NCBI GenBank assembly: GCA_021372945.1 | Contig: JAJFTK010000054.1 | Span: forward strand, 20,691-84,690 | Reading direction: 5' to 3' | Source: Planctomycetaceae bacterium | Lineage (GTDB): Bacteria > Planctomycetota > Phycisphaerae > Sedimentisphaerales > Anaerohalosphaeraceae | DNA length: 64,000 nt | Part shown: one piece after another, positions 8,257 to 18,948 of the stretch | Layout: each line of letters starts with the position of its first letter | How positions within the stretch are numbered: position 1 is the first letter of the stretch | Notes under the pieces: generated by a model | Database searches by the model: none | Told to the model about the DNA's origin: nothing | The model's input: only the letters and a program-made list of their open reading frames with translations | Position numbers and translations under genes: made by a program

Positions 8257-8385
8257 AACCCAGGTTTGACCCGCTTTCAGCGAAACAGTTTCATTTTTCA
8301 ATAAAATCCGGATAGAGTGCGCCCGCGTCTGTCCAGTATAATAATGGTCTCGGTTGGAATACTTGATTTGACAAGGGCATAACGA

Positions 8386-8565
8386 ATGTTGAGCAATTCT
8401 TTTTCGTTGAACGGACAGATCGCCTTTATCACAGGCGGCGGGTCCGATATCGGGCAAAGCGTCGCCCAATGCATGGCGGCGGCAGGATCCAGAGTCGTCG
8501 TTTGCGGACGCCGCGAGCAGGCCCTGGAAAACACGTGCCGCCGGATCGGTGGCAGCGTTTCGACA
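8386..8565 (+). pseudogene. Short-chain dehydrogenase/reductase, N-terminal fragment only
   Basis: The frame starts at ATG 8386 and encodes about 60 residues of a classical SDR N-terminus: FSLNGQIAFITGGGSDIG (the T-G-x-x-x-G-x-G cofactor motif) and then SRVVVCGRREQALENT, the NAD(P)-selecting strand. The homology stops abruptly at about residue 60. The frame runs on directly into mannonate dehydratase sequence, and no Ser-Tyr-Lys catalytic region is present. SDR-type D-mannonate oxidoreductases often sit beside uxuA, so the natural reading is a deletion that joined two neighbouring genes of a glucuronate/mannonate pathway. A TATAAT lies at 8337-8342 upstream. Not expected to be functional. Confidence 0.8.
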
Positions 8566-8998
8566 CTTGCCGCCCATCCCGATGACCCGCCGATGAAAAC
8601 CATGCGGCTGCAGCCGCGGCTGGTCTATCAGCCGCAACTCTATGATCGCCTGATTTCCGTCAACCCCAGCCGAGCCAACAAGCTGGAATTCTGCATCGGT
8701 ACGCTTGCTGAAATGTCGAAGGCGATATCTATCAAGTTGTAGACCATTACACAGCACAAAACCGCGTCGCCTACATCTACATCCGCAATATCCGCGGCAA
8801 GATGCCGTCCTACCGCGAGACCTTCATCGATGACGGCGACGTGGACATGCGCAAAATCATCCGCATTCTGAAGAAAAACGATTACGCCGGCGTCCTGATC
8901 CCCGACCATCCCCGCAAATGACCTGCGCCGCCCCATGGCATGCCGGCATGGCCCACGCCCTCGGCTACCTGAAAGGCCTGTTGGATTCTGCCGAATAA
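8566..8998 (+). pseudogene. uxuA: Mannonate dehydratase, C-terminal part with two frameshifts
   Basis: Reading across frames gives a recognisable UxuA C-terminal third. AAHPDDPP and YDRLISVNPSRANKLEFC lie in the first frame. After a one-base loss near 8716 comes GDIYQVVDHYTAQNRVAYI and FIDDGDVDM. After a second one-base loss in a C-run near 8912 comes QMTCAAPWHAGMAHALGYL, ending at the TAA at 8996-8998. UxuA converts D-mannonate to 2-keto-3-deoxygluconate. The N-terminal two thirds are gone, replaced by the SDR fragment. The two frameshifts alone could be sequencing errors, but the deletion/fusion cannot be explained that way. This is a decayed sugar-acid locus. Confidence 0.85.
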
Positions 8999-9014
8999 AC
9001 CGGCCAAATCCCGT

Positions 9015-9043
9015 TTGAACAAAACCTCGTCCGATGGTATAGT
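9015..9043 (+). promoter_or_regulatory. Promoter of the RNase P RNA gene
   Basis: TTGAAC (9015-9020), a 17-base spacer and TATAGT (9038-9043) lie seven bases before the predicted 5' end of rnpB. This is a near-consensus housekeeping promoter. Confidence 0.75.
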
Positions 9044-9050
9044 ACCGGTT

Positions 9051-9432
9051 TGAGCGGGTCGGACGGTTGCCGGGTTGAAAGACACCCGGAGGAAAGTCCG
9101 AGCAGGACAGGGCACGGTGGCGGCTAACGGCCGCCCGGGGCGACCCGCGGGAAAGTGCCGCAGAAACGACACAGCCGATGACCTTTCGGGGTACAGGCAA
9201 TGGTGAAATGGTGCGGTAAGAGCGCACCGCGCCGCCGGTAACGGCGACGGCAGGGCAAACCCCACCGCCTGCAAGACCAAGCAGCCGCGTGTTCGGCCCG
9301 AACGCCATCGCGGCGGGTAGGTTGCTTGCCGAATGCCAAAGTGTTCGGCAGAGCCGGCCGGCAACGGCCGGTCCAGTGTAATGACCGTCATCCGCTTCGG
9401 CGGAGACAGAACTCGGCTTACAGACCCGCTCA
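9051..9432 (+). ncRNA. rnpB: RNase P RNA, bacterial type A
   Basis: This is the catalytic RNA that trims the 5' leaders of tRNA precursors. The hallmark conserved regions are present: GAGGAAAGTCCGAGC near the 5' end (about 9090), the central GCAGGGCAAACCCC region (about 9252), and ACAGAACTCGGCTTACAGAC at the 3' end. The terminal P1 helix is TGAGCGGGTC (9051-9060) paired with GACCCGCTCA (9423-9432). The length of about 380 bases is normal for type A. Open frames drawn through this region on the other strand are artefacts. Confidence 0.97.
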
Positions 9433-9488
9433 TTTCTTATTGATGATTGTCGATAGAGGATTGACGATTGTTTGAACGGAAGCTGACA

Positions 9489-11588
9489 ATGAAGATCGTA
9501 CCATCGATTTGCGTGGTTGCCCTTTGTACCGTATTTGCCTGGGCTGATCCTGTTGACCGGTTTGCGTTGGTGAGCCGGCATGATGTTCACATCGACAAGT
9601 TTGAGGAGTTTTCGCCGCTGTCGGTCGGCAACGGCAAGTTTGCCTTCACCGCTGACGTCACAGGTCTTCAAACCTTTCCCGAAGCCTACGCCGACGGTAT
9701 CCCTCTGACCACAATGGCCGAGTGGGGCTGGCACTCGTTTCCAAATACGAACAATTACAAGCTCGAAGACACGTTTGTCATGGTCGATACCGCCGGCCGT
9801 CCCGTGCCCTACGACAGCAATCAAAAAGGCCCGGCGGCTGACTATCTCCGTGCCAATCCGCACCAGATTACACTCGGCCTGCTCGGCCTTGTTCTGACCA
9901 AAGCCGACGGCACAAAAGCCGCGCAGGACGACATCAAGAACATCGACCAGCAGCTTACGTTGTGGGGAGGGCTTCTCTCCAGCCGTTTTGAGTTCGACGG
10001 TCAGCCTGTTACCGTGCAAACCTGCGTCCACCCGCAGTTCGATATGGTTGCGGTCAAAATAGAATCGCCCCTGATCCCACAGGGCCGCATCGGCGTTTCG
10101 CTCCGCTTCCCGTATGCCGCCGGAACATCGGGCCGCGACCCTGCCGACTGGTCGGCGCCCCAAAAGCACCAGACCAAATTGCAGCCGTCGGCGCCGTTTC
10201 AATCGCTCTTTGAACGCGTCATGGATGACAAGCGTTATTACTGCCGCGCCGCTTATTCAGAAGGGGCTAAAATTGACAGAACCGACCGGCATGAATACCA
10301 TTTTACCCCCGCCAAATCCTCTCACCCGTTCGAGTTTAACGTGCTGTTCCAGGAAACGCCCGAATTTGGTGAAACGGTCTCCTTTGAGCAGACGCAATTA
10401 CTTGCCGCCGAAAGCTGGGAAATCTTCTGGTCTACTGGCGGCACGATTGACCTGTCCGAAAGCACCGATGTTCGCTGGAAGGAACTGGAACGGCGCATTG
10501 TCCTGTCGCAATACCTGACTGCCATACAATCCAACCAAAAATATCCGCCCGCTGAAACAGGCCTGACCTGCAACAGTTGGTTCGGCAAGTTCCATCTTGA
10601 AATGCACTGGTGGCACAGTGTTCATTTTGCCCTGTGGGACCGCCTGCCCATGCTGGAGCGCAGCCTTTCATGGTACAGCGATATTCTGCCGGCGGCGCGT
10701 CAGATTGCCGAGCGCCAGGGGTACAAGGGTGTCCGCTGGCCTAAGATGACCAGTCCCTCCGGCCAGGATTCGCCGTCGGGGATCGGGCCGTTTCTCATCT
10801 GGCAGCAGCCGCACCCGATCTATTTTGCGGAACTGGTCTATCGACAAAAGCCCACGGCGGAAACGCTGGAGCAATATAAGGACATCGTTTTTGAGACCGC
10901 CGCATTCATGGCTTCGTTTGCCCGATGGGACGATGCCAGCGAGAGTTTCGTGCTCGGCCCGCCGGTGATCCCGGCGCAGGAGAATTATAAGTACGCGGAT
11001 ACGTATAATCCAACGTATGAACTGTGTTACTGGTATTGGGGCCTTGAGATGGCGCAGAAATGGCGCACCCGTCTGGGGCTGGAGGTTGAGGCAAGCTGGC
11101 AGCACGTGCTCAACAATTTCTCGCTGCTGCCGGAACGCGACGGCATCTACACCGCGATCGAACCGGAGCCGTATACGAAAACTTCTGACCATCCGTCGAT
11201 GCTGGCGGCTTTGGGGGTGCTGCCGGCGACGCCGCTGGTGGACGCGGAAACGATGAAAAAGACCGCCGAATGGGTGTACGCCAACTGGCAGTGGGCCGAC
11301 ACATGGGGATGGGATTACCCGATGCTGGCGATGACGGCGGCGCGAGTCGGATTGCCCGAACTGGCGATCGACGCGTTCTTCATCGAATCGAAAAAGAATC
11401 TTTATTGGCGTAACGGCCACAATTACCAGCGTGAAAATCTTCCTCTGTATCTGCCGGGTAACGGCGGGTTGTTGACGGCGGTGGTGATGATGGCCGCCGG
11501 GTGGGACGGCTGCCCCGACCGCCCGGCACCCGGGTTTCCTGAAAAGGGCTGGGTGGTCAAATTCGAAAACCTCAATAAGATGCCGTAA
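9489..11588 (+). CDS. Secreted six-hairpin glycosidase-like protein (GH65/GH95-like clan)
   Basis: The product is 699 residues. The start at ATG 9489 gives a clear type I signal peptide, [19 protein letters not shown], with cleavage after AWA. The N-terminal beta-sandwich region carries [21 protein letters not shown], and the C-terminal part is rich in Trp and aromatic (alpha/alpha)6-barrel motifs ([52 protein letters not shown]). This architecture matches inverting six-hairpin glycosidases and phosphorylases of the GH65/GH95 type. The exact family and substrate cannot be decided by eye. It sits 28 bases upstream of the tandem GH95 gene and probably shares its operon, suggesting joint attack on a fucose- or galactose-containing glycan. 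Confidence 0.72.
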   Translation: MKIVPSICVVALCTVFAWADPVDRFALVSRHDVHIDKFEEFSPLSVGNGKFAFTADVTGLQTFPEAYADGIPLTTMAEWGWHSFPNTNNYKLEDTFVMVDTAGRPVPYDSNQKGPAADYLRANPHQITLGLLGLVLTKADGTKAAQDDIKNIDQQLTLWGGLLSSRFEFDGQPVTVQTCVHPQFDMVAVKIESPLIPQGRIGVSLRFPYAAGTSGRDPADWSAPQKHQTKLQPSAPFQSLFERVMDDKRYYCRAAYSEGAKIDRTDRHEYHFTPAKSSHPFEFNVLFQETPEFGETVSFEQTQLLAAESWEIFWSTGGTIDLSESTDVRWKELERRIVLSQYLTAIQSNQKYPPAETGLTCNSWFGKFHLEMHWWHSVHFALWDRLPMLERSLSWYSDILPAARQIAERQGYKGVRWPKMTSPSGQDSPSGIGPFLIWQQPHPIYFAELVYRQKPTAETLEQYKDIVFETAAFMASFARWDDASESFVLGPPVIPAQENYKYADTYNPTYELCYWYWGLEMAQKWRTRLGLEVEASWQHVLNNFSLLPERDGIYTAIEPEPYTKTSDHPSMLAALGVLPATPLVDAETMKKTAEWVYANWQWADTWGWDYPMLAMTAARVGLPELAIDAFFIESKKNLYWRNGHNYQRENLPLYLPGNGGLLTAVVMMAAGWDGCPDRPAPGFPEKGWVVKFENLNKMP

Positions 11589-11616
11589 TCTATTGTTAAA
11601 GCCTCGGAGAAAACAC

Positions 11617-14600
11617 ATGAATCGAAAAATGCTCTGCTTGTTCTTCTTTGCTGTGACCGTTTGCGGTATATTCGCCGAAACTGGGTGGGACCATTACAAA
11701 TTGTGGTACAATAAACCTGCGTCCGAGTGGCTCCAGGCGCTTCCCGTCGGCAATGGCCGACTCGGCGCCATGGTCTATGGCGGCGTTTTCGAGGAAACGA
11801 TCCAGCTCAATGATGACACCGTTTGGGCCGGTCCGCCGGTGGCGCAAATCAAACCCGGCTTTCAAGAGGCGATGCAAAAGGCAAGACAACTCTGGTTTGA
11901 TGGGCAGTATACAGAGGCCGAGCGAACGATGCAGGGGGCGATGGCGGCGGAAGTGGAGCCGCGGAGCTATCAAACGCTCGGGGAATTTCATCTCAAGATG
12001 CTCGCAAGTCCGGAAGGGGCCGAATACAAGAATTATCGCCGCGAGCTGGACCTGGACAGGGCGGTGGCCACGACCTCTTTTACGCTCAACGGCGTGACTT
12101 ATACGCGCCAGGTATTCTCATCAAAACCCGCGCGGGTCATCGTGGTTCGGATGACGGCTGATAAACCGGGGATGCTTTCGCTGGAGGCGTCCCTGGACCG
12201 GCGTGCGGATTGTACGCTGGAGACTTCACAAGGCACGCTCGACATACTCGGACAGGCGCAGCACGAGAGCAAGCATTTGGGAGTGAAGTATCATTGCCGC
12301 GTCCGCGCGCAGGTTGAGGGCAGCGCGGGGGGACGGCTGATCTCGAAGGAAAAAGGGCTGCGGATCGAGAATGCGGATACGGTTACGTTCTTTATTTCTT
12401 CCTCGACGGATTACAACATCAGCGATCCGGCAAAGCCGCTGACCCATGATCGGCGAGCTGCCTGTGACAAGACCATCGCCGAGGCGATGGCGCTGGACTA
12501 TCCTGCATTGCTGCAGGCCCATGTCACCGAACAGCAGCGGCTGTTTCGAAGATGCGGCCTTGACCTCGGCGGGTGGGAAAAGGATAGTGTGCCGACGGAT
12601 CAGAGGCTTGCGGCCATGAAGGAAGGCGTGGAGGATCCCTCGCTGGCGGCGCTGTATTTTCAGTACGGGCGCTACCTGCTGATGTCCAGTTCGCGGCCGG
12701 GGGATCTGCCGGCGAACTTGCAGGGCATCTGGGCAGATAAGATTCGCCAGCCGTGGAACGCCGATTATCACATCAATATCAACATCCAGATGAATTACTG
12801 GCCCGCTGAGATCACGAATCTGTCGGAGTGCCATGAGCCATTTTTCGATTTTGTCGAACACCTGACTGGGGCGGGGCAAAAAGCCGCCAGCCAGGCCTAC
12901 GGCTGCCGCGGAATGACGGCCTCGCATACCACGGATGCCTGGCTGTTCAGTGTTCCTTTCGGGTCTGTGAAATGGGGGTTGTGGCCGCACGGGCTGGGAT
13001 GGTGCTCGCAGCATTTCATGGAACATTACCGTTTCACCGGAGATCGCACGTTTTTACAGCAGCGGGCCTGGCCCGTGCTGAAGGACTGTGCCCTGTTCTA
13101 CCTGGATTACCTGACCCCGGATCCTCGCACGGGAAAGCTCGTATCGGGGCTGGAGAATTCGCCGGAGAATACGTACCTGACGCCGGACGGGGCCAAGGCG
13201 AATGTCTCGATGGGCGGCGCGATGAGCCAGCAGATCATCTGGGATGTGTTTACCAATACGCTTGAGGCGGCGACGATCCTGGGGATCGATGATGAATTTG
13301 TTCGCTCGGTGAAGTCGGCCAAAGATAACCTGGCCGCGCCGCAGATTGGCGCCGATGGGCGTCTGATGGAGTGGGCGCTGCCGTTTGAAGAGGCCGAGCC
13401 CGGGCATCGTCATATGTCGCATCTCTTTGCGCTGCATCCCGGCCGTCAGTACAATATCTACGACAGCCCCGAGATGGTTGCCGCGGCTCGCAAGACGATC
13501 GATTACCGGCTGGCGCGCGGCGGCGGGCACACGGGCTGGTCGCGGGCGTGGATCATCAGTTTCTGGTCACGCTTCCATGAACCCCAAAAGGCCTACGAGA
13601 ACCTGGTCGCGCTTTTTACAAACAGCACGCTCTCGAACCTGTTTGACAATCATCCGCCGTTCCAGATCGACGGCAACTTTGGCGGAACCGCCGGGATCGC
13701 CGAGATGCTCTTGCAGTCGCACGTGGGTGATTCGGAAAAGGGCTACCTGGTCGAGCTTCTGCCGGCGCTTCCGAAAGCATGGGCCGACGGACACGTCAGC
13801 GGGCTTTGCGCCCGCGGCGGATATGAAGTGGACATTACATGGAAGGACGGTGTCCTGCAGGAAGCGGCGGTTCGCAGTAAACTGGGTCAGCGAGGCCGCA
13901 TTCAGTATGGCCGGACGATTCTTCCGATCACGCTGCAGGCAGGCCAATCCAAGACGTTTAGCGCCGGCGAGTTTCAGGCGCCCCAGACGCCCGCTAATGC
14001 CAATGCGCTGGTGCTTTGGTATTCCAGGCCTGCCGAGAAATGGGAGCAGGCGCTTCCGGTTGGCAACGGCCGCATGGGCGCGATGGTCTTCGGGCAAACG
14101 GCGGCCGAGCGGATCCAATTTAATGAAGATACGCTCTGGACCGGTCAGCCGCAAACGTATCAGCATCCGGGGGCGGCCGAGGTTCTGCCGGAACTGCGGA
14201 AGCTTTTGTTTGAGGGCAAGCAGAAAGAGGCTGAGCAGCTTGCGTCGGAACGATTCATGTCGGTCCCGCTGAAGCAATGCGCCTACCAGCCGTGTGGCGA
14301 TCTGCGGCTTACTTTCGACGGGCATGATTCGTTCTCCGATTATAAGCGCAGTCTGGATATCGAAAATGCTGTTGCGGATGTCGCTTATACGAGCAATGGC
14401 GTGCGTTTCAAGCGGGAGATATTCGCCAGCTACCCCGACCGGATCATCGCCGTGCGGCTGACCGCCGATAAGCCCGGGGGCCTGTCATTTGGGGCTTCGT
14501 TCGATTCGCCGCATAAGGAACACCAGCAAAAGGCGATTGGCTCGGATGGATTGGTCCTGTCTGGACGAGTGACCAAGCGAGGCGATAATGATACGGAGAG

Positions 14601-16245
14601 CCTGCTGCGTTTCCAGGCGCAAATGGCGATCAAGGCAGAAGGAGGCAAGGTTGAGGCGTCGGATGATCGCATCTCGGTAAGCGGCGCAGACAGCGCGACC
14701 ATTCTTTTGACCGCGGCCACCAGCTATGTCAATTATAACGACATTTCGAAGGATCCGGCGGCCGTTTGCAGTAAGGTCATGGAGTCGGCACTTACCCAAT
14801 CTTATGAGGATTTGAAAGCGCGGCATGTTGACGATTACCGCAAGCTGTTTGGCCGTGTGAAGCTGGACCTTGGGACGACGCCTGCGGCACAGCAGGAGAC
14901 GGATGCCCGGATCGCGAATTTCAAAACATCATCTGACCCGCAATTGGCAACGCTTTATTTTCAGTATGGGCGTTATTTGCTGATCGCCTCCAGCCGTGAG
15001 GGTTCGCAGCCGGCGAACCTGCAGGGCGTGTGGAACGAGAGCCTGACGCCGCCGTGGGGCAGCAAGTACACGGTGAATATCAATACCGAGATGAACTACT
15101 GGCCCGCCGAGATGACGAATCTGTCCGAATGCGCCGAGCCGCTTTTTGGGATGATCGCCGATTGTTCAAAAACCGGGGCGCTGACGGCCAAGACTTTTTA
15201 CGACTGTCCCGGCTGGGTGCTGCACCACAATACGGATCTGTGGCGCGGAACCGCCGCCATCAATGCCTCAAATCACGGGATCTGGCCCACCGGCGGGGCG
15301 TGGCTGTGTCAGCATTTGTGGCTGCATTATCAATACACGCAGGATGTCGATTTCCTGCGGACACGGGCCTACCCGATCCTCAAATCCGCCGCGGAATTCT
15401 TTGCCGCTTACCTGGTCGAGGATCCTCGCACACCCGAGAAATGGCTCATTTCCGGGCCGTCCAATTCGCCTGAGCAGGGCGGCTTGGTGATGGGACCAAC
15501 AATGGATCATCAGATCATCCGCAGCCTGTTCGGCTGGTGCATCGAGGCCAGCCAGATACTGGATGTCGATGCCCAGTTTCGCAGCAGGCTGATGGAACTG
15601 CGCGGCCGGATCGCGCCGGACAAGGTCGGTCAGCACGGCCAGTTGCAGGAATGGCTGGAGGACGTCGACGATCCGAAGAATCAGCATCGCCATGCCTCTC
15701 ACATGTGGGGCCTTCACCCCGGCAATGAAATCACCCGCGACGGTACGCCCCAGCTTTACGCGGCGGCTCGCAAGTCGCTCGAAATGCGCGGCGATGGCGG
15801 CACCGGCTGGTCGATGGGCTGGAAGATCAACCTCTGGGCACGGCTGCACGACGGCGACCACGCGTACACGATGCTGTCCAATCAGCTCACGCCGGAGCGC
15901 ACGCTGCCGAACCTGTTCGATACGCATCCGCCGTTCCAGATCGACGGCAACTTCGGGGCCGCCTCCGGCATCGGCGAGATGCTGCTGCAATCGCATGCCG
16001 GATTTATCGAGCTGCTTGCCGCATTGCCGTCCGCCTGGCCGGCCGGTTCCGTCAAGGGTATGCGGGCCAGGGGCGGGTTCGAGGTCGATATGGCCTGGCA
16101 AGACGGCCGGCTGACGCAGGCGACCATCAAGAGCCTTGCCGGGCAGCCATGCCTTGTGCAATACCGCGGCGCAACGCTGAACCTGAAACTGCAAAAGGGT
16201 GAATCGAAAATCCTCACAGCAGGCGATTTTGAACCGAAATTCTAA
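11617..16245 (+). CDS. Secreted tandem double-GH95 glycosidase (alpha-L-fucosidase family)
   Basis: The product is 1542 residues with signal peptide [20 protein letters not shown]. It contains two complete GH95 modules in one chain, about 26-785 and 797-1540. Each starts with LW-Y[17 protein letters not shown] and continues with QLNDDTVW or QFNEDTLW, then PANLQG-I/V-W. Each has the catalytic-site Asn pair in [12 protein letters not shown] (module 1) or [12 protein letters not shown] (module 2), the Glu in ENSPEN or SNSPEQ, and [10 protein letters not shown] with the conserved Asp (about 683 and 1442). GH95 enzymes are inverting 1,2-alpha-L-fucosidases, some being alpha-L-galactosidases. Usual family length is about 750-800 residues for one module. 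The modules are clearly divergent, so the duplication is old. ATG 11617 follows a CGGAGA site; an upstream TTG is rejected. Confidence 0.93.
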   Translation: MNRKMLCLFFFAVTVCGIFAETGWDHYKLWYNKPASEWLQALPVGNGRLGAMVYGGVFEETIQLNDDTVWAGPPVAQIKPGFQEAMQKARQLWFDGQYTEAERTMQGAMAAEVEPRSYQTLGEFHLKMLASPEGAEYKNYRRELDLDRAVATTSFTLNGVTYTRQVFSSKPARVIVVRMTADKPGMLSLEASLDRRADCTLETSQGTLDILGQAQHESKHLGVKYHCRVRAQVEGSAGGRLISKEKGLRIENADTVTFFISSSTDYNISDPAKPLTHDRRAACDKTIAEAMALDYPALLQAHVTEQQRLFRRCGLDLGGWEKDSVPTDQRLAAMKEGVEDPSLAALYFQYGRYLLMSSSRPGDLPANLQGIWADKIRQPWNADYHININIQMNYWPAEITNLSECHEPFFDFVEHLTGAGQKAASQAYGCRGMTASHTTDAWLFSVPFGSVKWGLWPHGLGWCSQHFMEHYRFTGDRTFLQQRAWPVLKDCALFYLDYLTPDPRTGKLVSGLENSPENTYLTPDGAKANVSMGGAMSQQIIWDVFTNTLEAATILGIDDEFVRSVKSAKDNLAAPQIGADGRLMEWALPFEEAEPGHRHMSHLFALHPGRQYNIYDSPEMVAAARKTIDYRLARGGGHTGWSRAWIISFWSRFHEPQKAYENLVALFTNSTLSNLFDNHPPFQIDGNFGGTAGIAEMLLQSHVGDSEKGYLVELLPALPKAWADGHVSGLCARGGYEVDITWKDGVLQEAAVRSKLGQRGRIQYGRTILPITLQAGQSKTFSAGEFQAPQTPANANALVLWYSRPAEKWEQALPVGNGRMGAMVFGQTAAERIQFNEDTLWTGQPQTYQHPGAAEVLPELRKLLFEGKQKEAEQLASERFMSVPLKQCAYQPCGDLRLTFDGHDSFSDYKRSLDIENAVADVAYTSNGVRFKREIFASYPDRIIAVRLTADKPGGLSFGASFDSPHKEHQQKAIGSDGLVLSGRVTKRGDNDTESLLRFQAQMAIKAEGGKVEASDDRISVSGADSATILLTAATSYVNYNDISKDPAAVCSKVMESALTQSYEDLKARHVDDYRKLFGRVKLDLGTTPAAQQETDARIANFKTSSDPQLATLYFQYGRYLLIASSREGSQPANLQGVWNESLTPPWGSKYTVNINTEMNYWPAEMTNLSECAEPLFGMIADCSKTGALTAKTFYDCPGWVLHHNTDLWRGTAAINASNHGIWPTGGAWLCQHLWLHYQYTQDVDFLRTRAYPILKSAAEFFAAYLVEDPRTPEKWLISGPSNSPEQGGLVMGPTMDHQIIRSLFGWCIEASQILDVDAQFRSRLMELRGRIAPDKVGQHGQLQEWLEDVDDPKNQHRHASHMWGLHPGNEITRDGTPQLYAAARKSLEMRGDGGTGWSMGWKINLWARLHDGDHAYTMLSNQLTPERTLPNLFDTHPPFQIDGNFGAASGIGEMLLQSHAGFIELLAALPSAWPAGSVKGMRARGGFEVDMAWQDGRLTQATIKSLAGQPCLVQYRGATLNLKLQKGESKILTAGDFEPKF

Positions 16246-16257
16246 TCGAGTAGTCGT

Positions 16258-17559
16258 ATGAATCAGTCTGTGCCTTCGAATAAGAGTGCCTTTGAGGAAG
16301 CGAAGAAGGTTCTGCCCGGCGGTGTGAATTCGCCGGTGCGGGCCTTTGGCGGTGTCGATGTTGACCCGGTTTTTATCGCTTCCGCTCAAGGCGCCTACGT
16401 CAACAGCATAGAAGGCAAGCAGTACATTGATTACGTTGGGTCGTGGGGGCCGATGATCCTTGGGCATGCCCATCCGCAGGTGGTCGAGGCGATCCAGCAA
16501 GCGGCCAGCAAAGGCGCTTCGTTTGGCGCTCCGACGTTGGCCGAGACGGAGCTTGCCAACAGAATCATCGCGGCTGTTCCATCCATTGAACAGGTGCGGC
16601 TGGTCAGCAGCGGCACGGAAGCGGCGATGACGGCGGTGCGCCTGGCGCGCGGCTTTTCCGGCCGCGACTTGATCATCAAGATGAGCGGGTGCTATCACGG
16701 TCATTGTGACGCGATGCTCGTCAGCGCCGGTTCAGGACTGGCCGAGCACGGGATGCCATCGAGTGCGGGCGTTCCGGCGAGCATCGCCGAGCAAACGCTC
16801 ATCGTGCCGTTCAACGACTTGCAGGCAGTTCGCATTGCGTTTGAGAAAAATAGGGGGCGCGTTGCGGGTATCATCGTGGAACCAGTCGCCGCCAATATCG
16901 GCGTTGTCGTGCCGGAAGAAGGGTATTTGCAGGGCCTTCGCCGCTTGTGCGATGAAAACGATGCGATTCTGATATTTGACGAGGTCATTACCGGTTTTCG
17001 GGTGGCGTATGGCGGCGTGCAGCAGCGATATGGCATTGCCGCGGATATCACGTGCCTGGGCAAGATCATCGGCGGGGGCCTGCCGCTGGCGGCGGTCGGG
17101 GGACGCAGGCAGATCATGTCAAAGCTGGCTCCGCTGGGGCCGGTTTATCAGGCGGGCACGCTGAGCGGCAACCCGCTGGCGACCGCCGCGGCGAATGTCA
17201 CGCTGGACTTGCTGGCCCGTCCGGGGGTGTACGAGAAGCTGGAACAGACGTCGGCGGCGTTGGAGGACGGGCTGCGCCGGTCGGCCCGGAAGGCGCAAGC
17301 CGCAGTGACGATCAACCGCGTGGGTTCGCTTTTAAGCTGCTTCTTCACGGAAAAGCCGGTGCGCAATTTTGCGGATGTGCAAAGTACGAACATCCGGCAG
17401 TTCAAGACGTTCTTTTCGACGATGCTGGAACAGGGCATTTACCTGGCCCCGAGTGCCTATGAGGCGTGGTTTGTAAGCCTTGCACATACCGAAAAAGAGA
17501 TTGAAAAAACCATCAATGTCGCATATTATGCTTTTTGCAAAGCACAAAATACGAGATAA
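16258..17559 (+). CDS. hemL: Glutamate-1-semialdehyde 2,1-aminomutase
   Basis: HemL is a PLP enzyme that converts glutamate-1-semialdehyde to 5-aminolevulinate, the entry step to tetrapyrroles by the C5 pathway. The product is 433 residues, the usual length. Motifs are LPGGVNSPVRAF at the N-terminus, SSGTEAAMTAVRLARG, CYHGHCDAMLVSAGSG, the PLP Asp in LIFDEVITGFRV, and the catalytic Lys269 in CLGKIIGGGLPLAAVGG. It follows the GH95 gene by 12 bases, although no functional link is obvious. The other haem genes (hemA, hemB) are not in the window. A membrane-protein gene follows 14 bases downstream. Confidence 0.96.
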   Translation: MNQSVPSNKSAFEEAKKVLPGGVNSPVRAFGGVDVDPVFIASAQGAYVNSIEGKQYIDYVGSWGPMILGHAHPQVVEAIQQAASKGASFGAPTLAETELANRIIAAVPSIEQVRLVSSGTEAAMTAVRLARGFSGRDLIIKMSGCYHGHCDAMLVSAGSGLAEHGMPSSAGVPASIAEQTLIVPFNDLQAVRIAFEKNRGRVAGIIVEPVAANIGVVVPEEGYLQGLRRLCDENDAILIFDEVITGFRVAYGGVQQRYGIAADITCLGKIIGGGLPLAAVGGRRQIMSKLAPLGPVYQAGTLSGNPLATAAANVTLDLLARPGVYEKLEQTSAALEDGLRRSARKAQAAVTINRVGSLLSCFFTEKPVRNFADVQSTNIRQFKTFFSTMLEQGIYLAPSAYEAWFVSLAHTEKEIEKTINVAYYAFCKAQNTR

Positions 17560-17573
17560 GGACTGGAGAAAAA

Positions 17574-18449
17574 ATGGAACCTATTCCTTCAAAGCCGCAT
17601 GATATGGTTGATGTAACGGATTCGCTGGAGGCGGTCGATGCCGCCCGAGGCATGAGATTCTTCCTGTTCTGGTTTGTTCTTTTTCCTGGTTTGATCGTTC
17701 TCCAATTGATTTTCTGGCTGCATTACGTTGGGCGGATCGCGCCGAAGGAGACCTCGGAGCCGACGGTATCGTGGGTTGAGGCTTTGTCGCAATATGGACT
17801 GATCTCGCTTGCGGCACAGTTACCGCAGGAGCAGCAGGCCGACGAAGCCGGGCAAGCAGCCGCTGAGAGTTCGCAGGGTACGGCAATTGAGCAGCCCGCC
17901 GACGCCGGACAGCAGGTGACCCAGGCAGAGATCGAACAGGGGGTTTCGGAGGTGACGGGCTCCAAGCCGGATATGGCGGCAGTGGAACCTTCGCCGGATG
18001 AACAGCCTGAGGAAAGCGGTAATATGCTGGCGAAGCTGAAATTGCCGTTCCTTCTGGCCAAGGGGATTGTGCAGGTCTGCAACTTCCTCATCCTGTTTGC
18101 GGCGATTCTTTATTGTTTGATCCTGCTGCTTTGCCTGAAGATATCGCTGGTAGGGCGGCTGGGCGGCCTGTTCCACATTACCAAGTCTTTCCTGATCTCC
18201 CTGCTGCTGCTGGTCGTGCTTGTTCCGTGGCAGGTGCTGCTGCCTCATGTGATGGTGGGCACGCTCTGGCGGCCGGACGAATTATTCAGCGGATGGACGA
18301 ATATGCAGGATTCTGCTTTCTGGCAGGTGCTGTATTTTCTGCGGTTTACGGGTCTGTGGCTGCTGGCGCTGGTGCTGCTGTTCTGGTCCCGCACGCGCTT
18401 TGTCAAATGGCGCCGTGCGACGCTGCGCCGTCTTGGCGTCCTGCGCTAA
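17574..18449 (+). CDS. Four-helix membrane protein with acidic Gln/Glu-rich loop, unknown function
   Basis: The product is 291 residues. ATG 17574 has an AAGGACTGGAG site, while an earlier in-frame start would overlap hemL. Predicted membrane segments are 28-50, 168-190, 205-226 and 252-272. Between the first and second lies a long low-complexity stretch (about 82-148) rich in Gln, Glu, Ala and Pro. It ends in a basic tail (RTRFVKWRRATLRRLG). I do not recognise the family. The close spacing to hemL upstream and to the zinc-ribbon membrane protein downstream suggests a single transcription unit. Confidence 0.65.
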   Translation: MEPIPSKPHDMVDVTDSLEAVDAARGMRFFLFWFVLFPGLIVLQLIFWLHYVGRIAPKETSEPTVSWVEALSQYGLISLAAQLPQEQQADEAGQAAAESSQGTAIEQPADAGQQVTQAEIEQGVSEVTGSKPDMAAVEPSPDEQPEESGNMLAKLKLPFLLAKGIVQVCNFLILFAAILYCLILLLCLKISLVGRLGGLFHITKSFLISLLLLVVLVPWQVLLPHVMVGTLWRPDELFSGWTNMQDSAFWQVLYFLRFTGLWLLALVLLFWSRTRFVKWRRATLRRLGVLR

Positions 18450-18452
18450 CGG

Positions 18453-18475
18453 AACGCAGGCTTCCAGCCTGCGTT
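18453..18475 (+). repeat. Perfect intergenic hairpin
   Basis: AACGCAGGC (18453-18461) pairs perfectly with GCCTGCGTT (18467-18475) around TTCCA. There is no T-run, so it is not a classical terminator. The flanking GGAACGCAGG also occurs at 48361, just before another hairpin, suggesting a dispersed intergenic element. Confidence 0.6.
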
Positions 18476-18497
18476 GCCAATCAGAAAGGCTCTGGCA

Positions 18498-18869
18498 ATG
18501 GACAACGAACACTCAGGCGGCGATGAAATCTTTGAAGAACCCATCGCCGACGAAAATCCAAATCAGTCGGGTCTGCCCCTTTGCCCCAATTGTCTGACGC
18601 CTTGCAGCCCGCACGATTACTATTGCCCCAATTGCGGCTCTAATTCGCCAGTCAACCCACTGGCGACGTACATGCCGTTGCAGAGCATTCGCTTCGAAGC
18701 GGGCGTCTATGGCCAGCTTTGGCGAAAATGCTGGAGCCCCCAAACCCATCTGCTCAAACGAATAGCATACATCTTGGTTTTCGTACTGTTTGTGCCCGTG
18801 TTGCTGGTAATAGGGCTTCCAGTCCTGCTGTGTCAAAAACCAAAACCGCACAAAGCAGAAACAACATGA
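18498..18869 (+). CDS. Small zinc-ribbon membrane protein
   Basis: The product is 123 residues. ATG 18498 is preceded by AGAAAGG at seven bases; an earlier in-frame start at 18474 lies in the hairpin element. After an acidic N-terminus it has a four-Cys zinc ribbon, CPNC (Cys29, Cys32) and CPNCG (Cys43, Cys46), with an extra Cys36. A single membrane segment follows near the C-terminus (about 93-115) and then a short Lys-rich tail. Such zinc-ribbon/one-TM proteins are common in planctomycetes and usually uncharacterised. It is likely cotranscribed with the preceding membrane protein. Function is unknown. Confidence 0.7.
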   Translation: MDNEHSGGDEIFEEPIADENPNQSGLPLCPNCLTPCSPHDYYCPNCGSNSPVNPLATYMPLQSIRFEAGVYGQLWRKCWSPQTHLLKRIAYILVFVLFVPVLLVIGLPVLLCQKPKPHKAETT

Positions 18870-18948
18870 TTCAGGGATCACTTATTTTTTTTACTTTGTC
18901 ATTTTGCATTGATTTTTAATATTTGATTTAGTGGCAAGGGGCAGTCTA

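Noticed and set aside
8640-10202. 520-codon minus-strand frame
   Set aside because: It crosses the RNase P RNA gene, the uxuA relic and the start of the glycosidase gene antisense; the composition is that of a shadow frame.
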